This document shows, piece after piece, positions 15,688 to 24,353 of a DNA stretch of 39,945 nucleotides. A program made the translations under genes and the position numbers. This stretch comes from Dehalococcoidia bacterium (GTDB lineage: Bacteria > Chloroflexota > Dehalococcoidia > Lucifugimonadales > UBA1123), in contig JAGWBK010000007.1 of the NCBI GenBank assembly GCA_021295915.1, forward strand, positions 1 to 39,945, written 5' to 3'. The notes beneath the pieces are model-generated. The model made no database searches, was not told the DNA's origin, and worked only from the letters and a program-made list of their open reading frames with translations. How positions within the stretch are numbered: the first letter of the stretch is position 1; every line of letters starts with the position of its first letter.

Positions 15688-15732
15688 AGAGACCGCAACA
15701 GGCGCATGTGACTGATTTTATCCTTAGAAGAA

Positions 15733-15865
15733 GGGGCAACGGCCCGCGCTGCCCCGCACCAGAAGATTACATAAGGCCTCGATGAGCAATCGGTGTGTCG
15801 GTTCGGGGAGGCTCTCATTTCTCGAAAATCGCGCTTATGCAATTGGCGAGCGAGATTGCATTGTA
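15733..15865 (-). promoter_or_regulatory. Leader of the DUF1538 operon: -10 box, inverted repeat and hairpin
   Basis: The 279-nt gap 15688-15966 has no gene. On the minus strand TACAAT (15865-15860) is a good -10. Directly downstream TGCAAT/ATTGCA (15855-15860 with 15838-15843) forms an operator-like inverted repeat. Further on, GGGGCA/TGCCCC arms (15750-15755 and 15733-15738) form a hairpin followed by TTCTTCT. The transcript would have a leader of about 165 nt with a terminator-like hairpin before the start codon. No -35 match was found and no known riboswitch was recognised. Confidence 0.35.
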
Positions 15866-15966
15866 ATCAAGGTAAAACGGTATAGCTGAAGATGCCAGTC
15901 GCCAGGAGCGACGCCAAAACCCGGACAAAGGTCGTGAATCTGGTTGTCAGTCACATGAAATCTGTC

Positions 15967-17163
15967 CTATGTGGAGTCGTCCCCTGCCAGCGACGTCAGC
16001 CTGGCATTGAGCACGCTGAGCCGTCGCCTGTAGTCGGACTCGGTAAGCGAACCGGCTTCGTAACTCGCGGTCAGGTCCCCGATCATCTGGCCGATAACCA
16101 CTCGTTCGTCATCCTGTTGGTGAGGAGCTTCATAGGCGACGGCGACAGATCCTGACCTCGATGAGCGGTCTGTCTTCCAGACGGCGCCGTAGATCAGGAG
16201 TCCCACCATGAGGGCAACAAGCGCAGCGGTTGCGGCATACTCGAACTGAAGGTCTGGGAGCCTGTTACCGATTTGCTGTCCTGTAGACGCCATCGGCAGG
16301 CCATCCAGGTCAATCGAGACCTCCGCTCCACGGGTCAAACCCTCTGATTCAACTACCTGGTACTGCCGCTCTCCAATTGTCACCGGGCTTGGCGGGCCAA
16401 GAGTTGGACTGGAAAGCGCCACGACTTCCTCGGGAGCCAGGACACGTACAGTCTCGGCGCCGTATCTGTAAGTCTTCTCAAGCGTGAAGCTGGAGGCTTC
16501 GTAGGGAAATCGGTAGGAGAACATAATCTCGTGTTCGCCGGGCGGGATGCTCGCGAGCAATGCGAAGCCCCTATCAACCTGAACGTAGTCCGCTCCGATC
16601 AGCGCCGTGTCCAGCACCAGGCCTGATGCCCCTGGAGGCAGTCCGAATCTCAGCAACTCCATGACGCCTTCTCCAGGAATGTACGACCTGTCCGAGCGGT
16701 TTACAAGCCTGATGATCTCCAGTGCTGCGAGCGTCTGGTCCGATGGGTCGGCGTCAGCCAGCAGCAGGGAGGCCGAGCCTGCGGACACTATTCCATCGTC
16801 TGACGTCCCGTCGTAGACCGTGAGAACGACCGGATCTGGCGAACCGTCTGCGAGATCGAGGTCGGTCCCGTAGATGGCTTCCTGGTAGCGGACCGACACT
16901 CCGTACGACACGGCGGGATTGAACTCAAAGCCGGTAAAGCTGAAGGCACCGGTACCGTCAGTGGTTGTTGTGAGATCGTCGAATCCCGTCGCGGTCACAC
17001 GGTGAAGCGTCACCGTCTGCTCCGAGACCTCGCCTCCGCCCTGAGTGGCGTTCTGGACTACGCCTTCGACCGTCCGGAGCTGGGACTGCGCGTGCGTGAC
17101 TCCGCCGACAGCTAGAAGCGCCAGCGCAAGAGAGGCAGCGAGTGCCAAGAGTCTAATCGCCAC
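15967..17163 (-). CDS. Secreted/membrane-anchored protein with carboxypeptidase-regulatory-like domain
   Basis: About 398 aa from the GTG at 17163, which gives a clean signal peptide (AIRLLALAASLALALLAVGGVTHAQ, cut after HAQ). A GTG 8 codons earlier at 17187 is also possible. After the signal comes an Ig-like carboxypeptidase-regulatory domain (TVEGVVQNATQGGGEVSEQ, then DGTGAFSFTGFEF). A second beta-rich region follows (VNRSDRSYIPGEGVMELLRFGLPPGA). A C-terminal membrane helix near residue 325 (AATAALVALMVGLLIYGAVW) leads to a cytosolic tail ending YEAGSLTESDYRRRLSVLNARL, a SHOCT-like motif. The layout suggests an extracytoplasmic binding or assembly role; no enzyme motif is visible. Confidence 0.8.
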   Translation of the reverse strand: MAIRLLALAASLALALLAVGGVTHAQSQLRTVEGVVQNATQGGGEVSEQTVTLHRVTATGFDDLTTTTDGTGAFSFTGFEFNPAVSYGVSVRYQEAIYGTDLDLADGSPDPVVLTVYDGTSDDGIVSAGSASLLLADADPSDQTLAALEIIRLVNRSDRSYIPGEGVMELLRFGLPPGASGLVLDTALIGADYVQVDRGFALLASIPPGEHEIMFSYRFPYEASSFTLEKTYRYGAETVRVLAPEEVVALSSPTLGPPSPVTIGERQYQVVESEGLTRGAEVSIDLDGLPMASTGQQIGNRLPDLQFEYAATAALVALMVGLLIYGAVWKTDRSSRSGSVAVAYEAPHQQDDERVVIGQMIGDLTASYEAGSLTESDYRRRLSVLNARLTSLAGDDST

Positions 17164-17205
17164 GCTACTGGTAGAACCTCCCGGCACGATGTCTAGCTTG
17201 ACGCG

Positions 17206-17235
17206 AGTTTAGCAACAGCTTTCTCAGTGGGTCAA
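17206..17235 (-). promoter_or_regulatory. Promoter of the secreted protein gene
   Basis: TTGACC (17235-17230), 18-nt spacer, TAAACT (17211-17206) on the minus strand. The predicted transcription start near 17199 leaves a leader of 12 nt to the GTG at 17187 or 36 nt to the GTG at 17163. A GGGAGG lies at 17182-17177, 13 nt before the latter. Confidence 0.55.
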
Positions 17236-17249
17236 CGCGCTCATTCGTC

Positions 17250-17255
17250 TACAAT
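17250..17255 (+). promoter_or_regulatory. -10 element upstream of the MmgE/PrpD gene
   Basis: TACAAT, 32 nt before the ATG at 17288, which itself has a GAGGAG ribosome site. It is back-to-back with the minus-strand promoter at 17206-17235 in a compact divergent region. No good -35 was seen. Confidence 0.4.
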
Positions 17256-17287
17256 GACGTGCAGATGAGATCGAGGAGCGCTGAACT

Positions 17288-18637
17288 ATGGCCGACTATC
17301 TGAATGAACTAGCCCGCTTCGCAGCAGAGACAACATTTGAAGACCTGTCTGAAGAGGCATTAAGCGCCGCCCGTAACGTAACATTGGACACTTTCGGAGC
17401 AATCAGCGCCGGTATGGAAGAGCCTGAGAACCTGAAGCTGGCATCCTGGGCTGCGGACAACATGCTGCCTGCCTCTGCGGGTATCCTGGCCACTCCGCAT
17501 CGAGCCAGCCCGATGGCGGCGGCGCTGGTCAATGCGACGGCTGGCGTAGCGCTGGAGATGGACGAGGGCAACAGATTCGGCGGCGGACATCCATCTATTC
17601 ATGTGCTGCCGGGGCTGCTGGCCGAATCGGAACGGGCGGGTGCGTCCGGAAGCGAGTTCATAACTGCGCTCGTTGTCGGATACGAGATCACCTCGCGGCT
17701 GGGTGGAGCTACCTCAGCTCACCCCAATGTCCACTCCCATGGACACTGGGGGGCTCCCGGTACCGCCGCGGCGATTGCCAAGCTGAGGGGATGGTTGACC
17801 CAGGACATCAGGGGAGCAATAAACGTCGCCGCAAGCATGAGTCCGGCCAACACCTGGACCAACGCTTTCGAGGGCGCGACTGTGAGAAACCTGTATCCCG
17901 GCCGATCGTCCATGCAGGGTGTGCTGGCCGTCGATCTCTACCAGTGCGGCTTCACCACCCTCGACGACGCGCCATCTGACGTGTATGGGAGCATCCTCGG
18001 AGAGTCGTTTGATCCAGATGAGGCGGTGTCCGGGCTCGGAGGTGAGTACCGGATTCAGCAGAACTACTTCAAGCTGCACGCCTGCTGTCGTTACAACCAT
18101 GCCACCCTTGATGCCGTGGTAGACGCAGTGGCCGGCGCTACCATCGCACCTGACGACGTTGAGTCAGTGACGGTTGGAGTACCATGGATGTTGGACGGGA
18201 TGCTGGGCGGATATCCTCAGAACATGCTCGCTGCAAAGTTCAATATCCCCTACGCTGTTGCGGCAGCGCTTGCGACCGGGCGCACCGATATCTCGGTGTT
18301 CAGGCCACAGACTGTAGCTGATCCCAGCATTCGGTCTCTCTTTGACCGGGTAACCGTTAGAGTGGGTGATGTACAGCGTCAGCAGGCCATCACAGGGCCA
18401 GGCGCATGCGTTGAGATTCGCACGCGGGGCGGAGGCCGACTTACGGCTGCCGTCGAATCCATCAGAGGCGACTACGGCAGCCCCATTCCGCACTCCGACA
18501 TCGTCGACAAGTTCAGCTTCCTCGCTGAGCCAGTACTTGGGACAAGTCGAACCGAGGATGCAGTTCAACGCATCGACTCCCTCGAAACGGTCGAAAACAT
18601 GGGGTCCGTCGTGGAGCTGTTCCAAGTGCCGCGTTGA
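17288..18637 (+). CDS. MmgE/PrpD family protein
   Basis: 449 aa, the usual length for the MmgE/PrpD family (2-methylcitrate dehydratase, cis-aconitate decarboxylase and relatives). The reading is family-typical throughout: VTLDTFGAISAGMEEPE near the start, MAAALVNATAGVALEMDEGNRFGGGHPSIHVLPGLLA in the middle (split by motif), and QNYFKLHACCRYNHATLDAV, the conserved segment around the active site. It is followed after 113 nt by an acyl-CoA dehydrogenase on the same strand. Without prpB/prpC in view, a 2-methylcitrate role cannot be claimed; it is likely a hydro-lyase acting on a tricarboxylic-like acid. Confidence 0.92.
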   Translation: MADYLNELARFAAETTFEDLSEEALSAARNVTLDTFGAISAGMEEPENLKLASWAADNMLPASAGILATPHRASPMAAALVNATAGVALEMDEGNRFGGGHPSIHVLPGLLAESERAGASGSEFITALVVGYEITSRLGGATSAHPNVHSHGHWGAPGTAAAIAKLRGWLTQDIRGAINVAASMSPANTWTNAFEGATVRNLYPGRSSMQGVLAVDLYQCGFTTLDDAPSDVYGSILGESFDPDEAVSGLGGEYRIQQNYFKLHACCRYNHATLDAVVDAVAGATIAPDDVESVTVGVPWMLDGMLGGYPQNMLAAKFNIPYAVAAALATGRTDISVFRPQTVADPSIRSLFDRVTVRVGDVQRQQAITGPGACVEIRTRGGGRLTAAVESIRGDYGSPIPHSDIVDKFSFLAEPVLGTSRTEDAVQRIDSLETVENMGSVVELFQVPR

Positions 18638-18712
18638 AATTGACCAGCACAATATGTGTTCGATGTCTCCCATCCTCATGCAGTACCCTACCGCAGGACA
18701 GAAGATTCCGTT

Positions 18713-18718
18713 TACAAT
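18713..18718 (+). promoter_or_regulatory. -10 element upstream of the acyl-CoA dehydrogenase
   Basis: TACAAT, 32 nt upstream of the ATG at 18751, in the 113-nt gap after the MmgE/PrpD gene. No convincing -35. Confidence 0.4.
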
Positions 18719-18750
18719 CCCGTTGAACTTTCGCAGGCAGGTCACTATCA

Positions 18751-19887
18751 ATGCTCGACTACTATAACGTAATGGATATGCTCGGCGACGAGGAGAAGCA
18801 GGTACAGTCCACCGCTCGGCAGTTCCTCGACTCTGAGGCAGCCCCCGATATAGCGGACTACTGGGAACGAGGAGAGTTCCCGAAGCACCTGGTCCCGAAA
18901 ATCGGCGAGATGGGCTACTTCGGCGCCAATCTGCCGTCCGAGTACGGCTCTGCTGGCGTCAACAACGTCTCGTACGGGTTGATCATGTATGAGCTCGAGC
19001 GAATCGACTCGGGCCTGCGCAGCTTCGCCAGCGTACAGGGCGCGCTCGTTATGTACCCGATCTATTCGTATGGATCCGATGAGCAGCGAAGAGAGTATCT
19101 GCCCAAGCTGGCTTCAGGAGAGATGATCGGTTGCTTCGGACTCACCGAGCACGAGGGCGGCTCTGATCCCGGCGCGATGAGGACCACCGCCCGTAAGGAC
19201 GGCGAGAGCTATGTCCTGAACGGCTCGAAGATGTGGATCACCAATGGCAATATTGCCGACGTAGCATTGGTCTGGGCTGCAGACGACGATGGAGTCGTCC
19301 GCGGCTTCCTGGTGCCCACGGACACTCCCGGCTTCGTCGCGAACAAGATCGAGCACAAGATGAGCATGCGCGCCTCGGTCACCAGCGAACTCGTGATGGA
19401 CGAGTGCCGCGTTCCGGCCTCGGCGATGCTCCCGGAAGTAAAGGGCCTGCGTGGTCCGCTGTCCTGTCTGACTCAGGCACGTTACGGCATAACCTGGGGC
19501 GTTCTAGGCGCGACAGAAGCCGTGTACCAGGATGCACTGGAATTCTCCCAGTCCCGCGAGACGTTTGGGCACCCGATAGCGTCGCGCCAGCTAGTGCAGG
19601 ACAAGCTGGTGAACATGGTTAGCGATCACACCAGGGGACTGCTGCTCTCATGGCGTCTGGCCGTTCTGAAGGACCAGGGCAAAATGGGATTCTCTCAAGT
19701 GTCCCTCGCCAAGCGTGACGCCGCCCGCAGCGCGAGGGAGATTCTTGGAGGCTCAGGAATCGTGCTCGGGCATCCGTCCATCAGGCACATGCTCAACCTC
19801 GAGACGGTGGACACCTACGAAGGCACCCACGACATCCATACTCTCATACTTGGAAGGGACCTGACCGGCCACAACGCGCTCGGCTAG
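18751..19887 (+). CDS. gcdH: Acyl-CoA dehydrogenase, glutaryl-CoA dehydrogenase-like
   Basis: 378 aa flavoprotein. FAD-binding signature is CFGLTEHEGGSDPGAM followed by SKMWITNG. The catalytic Glu357 lies in TYEGTHDIHTLILGRDLTG, the reading typical of glutaryl-CoA dehydrogenase rather than medium-chain enzymes. RIDSGLRSFASVQ contains the Arg position that binds the distal carboxylate in that enzyme. Glutaryl-CoA dehydrogenase oxidises and decarboxylates glutaryl-CoA to crotonyl-CoA. Succinyl-CoA-dependent CaiB partners commonly accompany such genes, and two CoA-transferases lie 6 kb away. Its stop codon abuts the stop of the opposing gene (TAGCTA). The family is certain, the exact substrate less so. 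Confidence 0.9.
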   Translation: MLDYYNVMDMLGDEEKQVQSTARQFLDSEAAPDIADYWERGEFPKHLVPKIGEMGYFGANLPSEYGSAGVNNVSYGLIMYELERIDSGLRSFASVQGALVMYPIYSYGSDEQRREYLPKLASGEMIGCFGLTEHEGGSDPGAMRTTARKDGESYVLNGSKMWITNGNIADVALVWAADDDGVVRGFLVPTDTPGFVANKIEHKMSMRASVTSELVMDECRVPASAMLPEVKGLRGPLSCLTQARYGITWGVLGATEAVYQDALEFSQSRETFGHPIASRQLVQDKLVNMVSDHTRGLLLSWRLAVLKDQGKMGFSQVSLAKRDAARSAREILGGSGIVLGHPSIRHMLNLETVDTYEGTHDIHTLILGRDLTGHNALG

Positions 19888-20694
19888 CTATCCGGCCACT
19901 GTAAAGTGTGCCTCTCCAAGTCCCTCTATCGAGATAGATGCTGAGTCGCCGGCTTCAATGAAGTAGGGTGGAGCAAAGCTGCCGGTCAGAATCATGTCGC
20001 CAGCTTTGAGACTCTTGCCGAGTCCGACAAGGTTGTTGGCGAGCCACGCGACTGGTTCGAGCGGGTGACCCATGATGTCGGTACCGACGCCCTCGCCTAT
20101 CACCTCGCCATTCACGATCATCTTACCCTGCGACGCCGCGAGGTCTATGGATTGCCAGTCTGTCACCGGCTCAGCCAGTACAGCGCCGCCATTGTTGATA
20201 TTGGTCACGATGGATCGAAGGGCAGGGCTCTTAGCCTCTCCGGCAGCGCCATCACGTCCGTCTATGATTTCGAACGAGGCCGCCAGCCACTCGATTGCGT
20301 CATGGACAGTCTCACGTGTGTAGGGGGCACCTGAGGGCGGTAGATCGGCTCCCATCCGTACAGCCACTTCACACTCGATCCCCAGACGTAGATAGTCGTC
20401 CCTGTTGAGAGTGACACCTGATTCGTGAACACCGCTGGCCAGGATAAGGCCGGAGCAGGGGCCAGCTACCCCCGCACGGTCCCGCATGAACGCATTGGTG
20501 TACGCGATCTTGTAGCCCCAGACCTCTGTTCCTTTCTCTTCCGCAACGCGCCCGAGAAAGGCTTCCTGGATGGCATACCCCTGTTGCTCATCGGTAGGCG
20601 CAAAGGGCTGGATCATAACGTCCAATGGTCTATGGGCAAGGAACTCGGTAGCGAGGTAGTCGCCCGCCTGTCGGATAGATTCTGAACTGGTCAT
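19888..20694 (-). CDS. 2-keto-4-pentenoate hydratase family protein (MhpD-like)
   Basis: 268 aa of the fumarylacetoacetate-hydrolase/2-oxopent-4-enoate hydratase type. Readings include WGYKIAYTNAFMRDRAGVAGPCSGLI, the acidic RLGIECEVAVRMGADLP with metal-binding Glu residues, AASFEIIDGRDG and DMILTGSFAPPYFIEAGDS. These enzymes hydrate 2-hydroxy-dienoates or act on related oxo acids. The ATG at 20694 has GAGGAA 6 nt upstream. It follows the Gfo/Idh/MocA gene by 42 nt on the same strand. Hydratases of this family and HpcH/HpaI aldolases often act in sequence; the aldolase gene lies 3.7 kb away. Confidence 0.88.
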   Translation of the reverse strand: MTSSESIRQAGDYLATEFLAHRPLDVMIQPFAPTDEQQGYAIQEAFLGRVAEEKGTEVWGYKIAYTNAFMRDRAGVAGPCSGLILASGVHESGVTLNRDDYLRLGIECEVAVRMGADLPPSGAPYTRETVHDAIEWLAASFEIIDGRDGAAGEAKSPALRSIVTNINNGGAVLAEPVTDWQSIDLAASQGKMIVNGEVIGEGVGTDIMGHPLEPVAWLANNLVGLGKSLKAGDMILTGSFAPPYFIEAGDSASISIEGLGEAHFTVAG

Positions 20695-20736
20695 GTAAGT
20701 TTCCTCATCGTTGACGCATGAATATTGGCAGAAGAT

Positions 20737-21728
20737 CTAGAACTCGTTTCGGACTTCGGCGGGCTGCCCTGACCGGAGCGAGTCCCATGCCGACAGACAC
20801 GTTGATACAACCCTCGCCCCCTCACGTGCCCCTACCCATGGAGTGGCGCCGTTCAAAACGCAGTCCGCCATGTGCTGGAGCATCACGATCATCTCACCGC
20901 TGTGGCCCCGCTGGGACGGAAACTCCATGGTGACATCTCTCTGCGGGAGCCACTCATCTGCATCGAGACGTACCTTGCCGTCGTGGATCGTTCCCTTGGT
21001 GCCGTATACCGTTAGGCTGTTCATCGGAACGTCCGGCGGGTGAATGACGCCGAGGAAGTTAGCGACGCGCCCGATCTTGCCGGACGCAAACTTCATGTTG
21101 ATGACGAACGTGTCCTCCTGCGGGTAGTCCTCAGACACCCCGCTCCTTAGGCCGTAGCAGTGGACCTCTGCGATATCGCCCATGATCCAGCGAAGAAGGT
21201 CAATCGGGTGGCACGCCCCGCCGAGGACCAGGTCCTGTGGCATCTGCACGCGCCAGGGTGTCTGCTCATACACGGGCCGGAGGTCATGTACGTAGTGGGC
21301 CTCGGCCATGAATAGGTCTCCGATGGTGCCGGCGTCGCACATCCGCTTGGCGTTCATGAAGTCGAAGCGGCCACGCATGGTCTGTGTCACCAGCAGGACA
21401 AGGCCTGTCTTATCGACAGCCTCGACAACCCGCTCCGCTTCCTGCATGGAATAGACCATGGACTTGGTCACCATGACGTGCTTGCCGGCGTCGAGCGCGG
21501 CGAGAATCTGGTCTGCGTGAAGAGGTCCCGGCGTGTAGATTCCGATGATGTCTACATCCGGCATCGAAACGAGCTCGTTGAAGTCAGTGGTCGCAGCGAC
21601 ACGCTTTCGAGACGGCCTTCATCGGTATCGCAGATTGCAGTCACGTTGATCGGGACTTCAGAGGCGTTTGCACCCAGCACGGTATTCCCGTGTCCCAGGC
21701 CCGCAAGCCCCAGCCTCAACTCGTTCAT
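20737..21728 (-). pseudogene. Gfo/Idh/MocA family oxidoreductase, frameshifted
   Basis: The N-terminal Rossmann segment (MNELRLGLAGLGHGN, then VTAICDTDEGRLESV) starts at the ATG at 21728, which overlaps the stop of the GNAT gene as ATGA. The frame is lost near 21596-21600. The rest (ATTDFNELVSMPDVDIIG, TPGPLHADQILAALDAGKHV, GGACHPIDLLRWIMGD) continues in another frame, so one base appears to be missing. The usual EKP motif reads TKS here, and the conserved acidic/His region GGACHPIDLL is present. Intact members are NAD(P)-dependent sugar or inositol dehydrogenases. A sequencing error is as likely as true decay, because everything else is well preserved. Confidence 0.85.
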
Positions 21729-22267
21729 CTGCTGCCCTCCAGCTGTTTCATGACTCGTCGCCAGCGTTCTGGCATGTTGCTCCGCGTCATCTGCGGCTCG
21801 AATCCCATCGAGAGATACAGCCCAATTGCCGGCAGCCGCCAGTCATCTGTGTACAGGATCACCTCGGGGTACCCTTTGCCCACGAGATACCTGACTACAC
21901 CCGTGCAGACGACGCGTCCTAATCCCAGTCCCCTGACGTCTGGATGGCTGGTGACAAAGTCCACGCGTCCAGTGAAGTCTCTGTCGACCTCCACAGAAGC
22001 GAACGTGGCCGCCACGACTCGGCTGTCCCTGGCAACAACCACTGATCCCACAGCCCTCTCCGGACCTGCAAGGAATTCGACCACGCGGGTCCTGTCCCAG
22101 TCACTGCCATAGTCCCCCGTGTTCAGCAGTTCCGTCCACGACTCTTCATCCCCCGGCAGGTACCCACGCACCACGAATCCTTCAGGGACCGTGTACTCAG
22201 GCATATCCTCAGCTCGACTGGCAGAGATAATCATCGAGAGCTGTTTGGGAGGAAGTTCAGCGCTCAT
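21725..22267 (-). CDS. GNAT family acetyltransferase
   Basis: About 180 aa from the ATG at 22267, one base past the prmC stop codon; a longer start at 22294 would lie inside prmC. The GNAT core is visible: VVAATFASVEVDRDFTGRVDFV (strands 4-5), then VTSHPDVRGLGLGRVVCTGVVRYLV containing the acetyl-CoA loop RGLGLGR, and LYLSMGFEP at the end. The first 45 residues look like an additional N-terminal piece. The substrate is unknown. Tight spacing puts it in one operon with prfA, prmC and the Gfo/Idh/MocA gene. Confidence 0.88.
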   Translation of the reverse strand: MSAELPPKQLSMIISASRAEDMPEYTVPEGFVVRGYLPGDEESWTELLNTGDYGSDWDRTRVVEFLAGPERAVGSVVVARDSRVVAATFASVEVDRDFTGRVDFVTSHPDVRGLGLGRVVCTGVVRYLVGKGYPEVILYTDDWRLPAIGLYLSMGFEPQMTRSNMPERWRRVMKQLEGSR

Positions 22268-22268
22268 G

Positions 22269-23249
22269 TCACGTCCCGGCGTCAGGCCCCTCAACGCCGG
22301 TGACCAACCGTTTGACGACCAGGGCCCGTTCGTTGCCCATCAGGTCCTTTCGAGTGTCCACATCTACGTTGCAACCTATGGTCTGAACCGCCAGTGCTCT
22401 CGCCTCGGTCATCTGCTCAGGCATCAGCTCGATGACTACCATGCCACCTGGAGCCAACCTGGCAGCCGATTGATTCAACAGCCGACGAAGTGGATCCATG
22501 CCGTCATCGCCGCCATCGAGCGCAACTCGAGGCTCCCGTTGGACCTCTACGGCTAGCTCCAGTATGTTACCACTGGGGATGTAAGGCGGATTCGACACGA
22601 TCACGTCGACCGGCCCGTTGATGGGCTGAAGCATGTCTCCGTGTACAAACCTGACCCTGTCAGACAGGCCCAGATTCTCAGCGTTTCGCCTTGATGCCTC
22701 GAGCGCACCATCTGAGACATCAGTCGCCAGCACTCTTGCACTGGGGGCATGTTTCGCCACTGCCAGCGCCACCGAGCCGGACCCCGTTCCGACGTCGACG
22801 ACTATTGGGTCTCTCAGGCGTGAGGACGCCAAGTGCTCAAGCACGATGTCGACAAGCAGTTCCGTCTCCTGCCTGGGGATCAGTACGCGCCTGTCGACTT
22901 TCAGAGTCAGCCCGTAGAACTCGCGCTGACCCACGATGTACGCCAGCGGCTCGCCAGACAGTCTTCGGTCCACAAGGGAACGCATTGCGACCGACTGGTC
23001 CACGTTGAGTCCGCCGCTGCCGCCGTAGACTTCAGCCAGAAACTCGCTTCTGTCCAGGCCGAGAACGTGCCTGAGCAGCACTTCGGCTTCGACCTGCCAC
23101 TCGACGACGCCTCCGTCACGCAGGACGGTTCGGATGGCGGCAAGACTCTGCTGGAGAGTCTGTGGGTTCTCGAAAGTGCGCATGGGGCCACGTGCCGCAC
23201 TGAAGGTAGATTGTAGACCAGCGTTGGACACGCCTGTCTGCCCCGTCAC
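22269..23249 (-). CDS. prmC: Peptide chain release factor N5-glutamine methyltransferase
   Basis: Methylates the Gln of the GGQ motif of release factors using S-adenosylmethionine. Of 326 aa, the N-terminal helical domain includes DRSEFLAE and GEPLAYIVGQREFYG. The SAM motif is VVDVGTGSGSVALAVAKH, then ATDVSDGALEASRRNA, and the catalytic NPPY sits in VSNPPYIPSG. It begins with a GTG at 23249 that overlaps the prfA stop (GTGA), the conserved prfA-prmC pairing; an in-frame ATG 22 codons later (MRTFENP) may be the real start. Confidence 0.95.
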   Translation of the reverse strand: MTGQTGVSNAGLQSTFSAARGPMRTFENPQTLQQSLAAIRTVLRDGGVVEWQVEAEVLLRHVLGLDRSEFLAEVYGGSGGLNVDQSVAMRSLVDRRLSGEPLAYIVGQREFYGLTLKVDRRVLIPRQETELLVDIVLEHLASSRLRDPIVVDVGTGSGSVALAVAKHAPSARVLATDVSDGALEASRRNAENLGLSDRVRFVHGDMLQPINGPVDVIVSNPPYIPSGNILELAVEVQREPRVALDGGDDGMDPLRRLLNQSAARLAPGGMVVIELMPEQMTEARALAVQTIGCNVDVDTRKDLMGNERALVVKRLVTGVEGPDAGT

Positions 23250-24319
23250 TGGTCGATGGCCTGGGCCAGCTTCCGTGTCTGCTCCTCCTCGAGGAGGGCG
23301 TCTATGATGCCGTCAATTTCTCCATCCAACGCCTGAGACAGGCTGTGGATGGTGAGTCCAATGCGGTGGTCGGTGATCCTGCTCTGCGGGAAGTTGTACG
23401 TCCTGACACGCTCTGAGCGATCTCCGCTGCCGACCTGTGACCGCCGCGCGTCGGAGCGCTCGCGGTTCTGGCGCTCCACTTCCTGTGCGTAGATGCGGGA
23501 CCTCAGCACGGAGAGGGCCTTCTCCTTGTTCTTGAACTGGCTGCGCTCGTCCTGGCAGACAGCCACGATTCCTGTCGGCTTGTGAGTGATGCGGATCGCG
23601 GTGGCCACCTTCTGGACATTCTGACCGCCATGTCCTGACGAGTGGAAGACGTCGATCTGGAGGTCGTCAGCATGGATCTCAACATCCACCTCTTCAGCCT
23701 CGGGCAGTACCGCGACGGTTGCCGCTGACGTGTGGATGCGGCCGCTCGACTCGGTGACTGGCACCCGTTGTACCCGGTGGACTCCACTCTCGTGCTTGAG
23801 CCGGGAGTAAGCTCCCTTGCCCTTGACCTCGAAGACAACTTCCTTGAATGCTCCGATTCCCGTCTCGTTGAGGTCTATCACCTCTGTATTCCAGTTCCGT
23901 CTCTGGGCGTACCTGGTGTACATCCGGTAGAGATCAGCAGCGAACAGACCGGCCTCGTCGCCGCCTGTACCTGCCCGGACTTCGACGATGACGTTCTTTT
24001 CGTCGTTGGGGTCCTTCGGAACCAGGGCCAGCTTGAGGTCGAGTTCGGTTTTCTCTCTGCGGGGCTGAAGCTCGGCGAGCTCCTCGCGGGCCATCTCGAC
24101 TATCTCATCGTCGCTCTCGTCTCTCACGAGAGTCCGAAGGCTGCCTATCTCCGACTCAAGCGACCGCAGCACGCGGGAAAGTTCAACCACCTGCCTTAGC
24201 TGCGCCTGCTCCCGGGCGAGTTGCTCCACGCGGTTGTAGTCTACCGCGACTTCGGGGTCGGACATTAGCTGGTCAATCTCGTCGAACCGGTCTTCAACTG
24301 TGCGCATTCGTTCAAGCAT
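23246..24319 (-). CDS. prfA: Peptide chain release factor 1
   Basis: Recognises UAA/UAG and triggers peptide release on the ribosome. From the ATG at 24319 it is 357 aa, the normal RF1 length; earlier in-frame starts would add 75 unrelated residues. The GGQ motif lies in SSGHGGQNVQKV, and the codon-recognition tripeptide is Pro-Val-Thr (RVPVTESSGR), the RF1 PxT form rather than the RF2 SPF form. Other family readings are VEVRAGTGGDEAGLFAADL and RTYNFPQSRITDHRIGL. It is followed by prmC with a 4-bp overlap and is divergent from the HpcH/HpaI aldolase. Confidence 0.96.
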   Translation of the reverse strand: MLERMRTVEDRFDEIDQLMSDPEVAVDYNRVEQLAREQAQLRQVVELSRVLRSLESEIGSLRTLVRDESDDEIVEMAREELAELQPRREKTELDLKLALVPKDPNDEKNVIVEVRAGTGGDEAGLFAADLYRMYTRYAQRRNWNTEVIDLNETGIGAFKEVVFEVKGKGAYSRLKHESGVHRVQRVPVTESSGRIHTSAATVAVLPEAEEVDVEIHADDLQIDVFHSSGHGGQNVQKVATAIRITHKPTGIVAVCQDERSQFKNKEKALSVLRSRIYAQEVERQNRERSDARRSQVGSGDRSERVRTYNFPQSRITDHRIGLTIHSLSQALDGEIDGIIDALLEEEQTRKLAQAIDQ

Positions 24320-24353
24320 GGTATGTCGCTCAGAATGGTACAGCAGGATGTAG

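Noticed and set aside
19885-19890. TAGCTA stop-to-stop junction between convergent genes as a regulatory palindrome
   Set aside because: It is simply two TAG stop codons on opposite strands touching; no further symmetry surrounds it.
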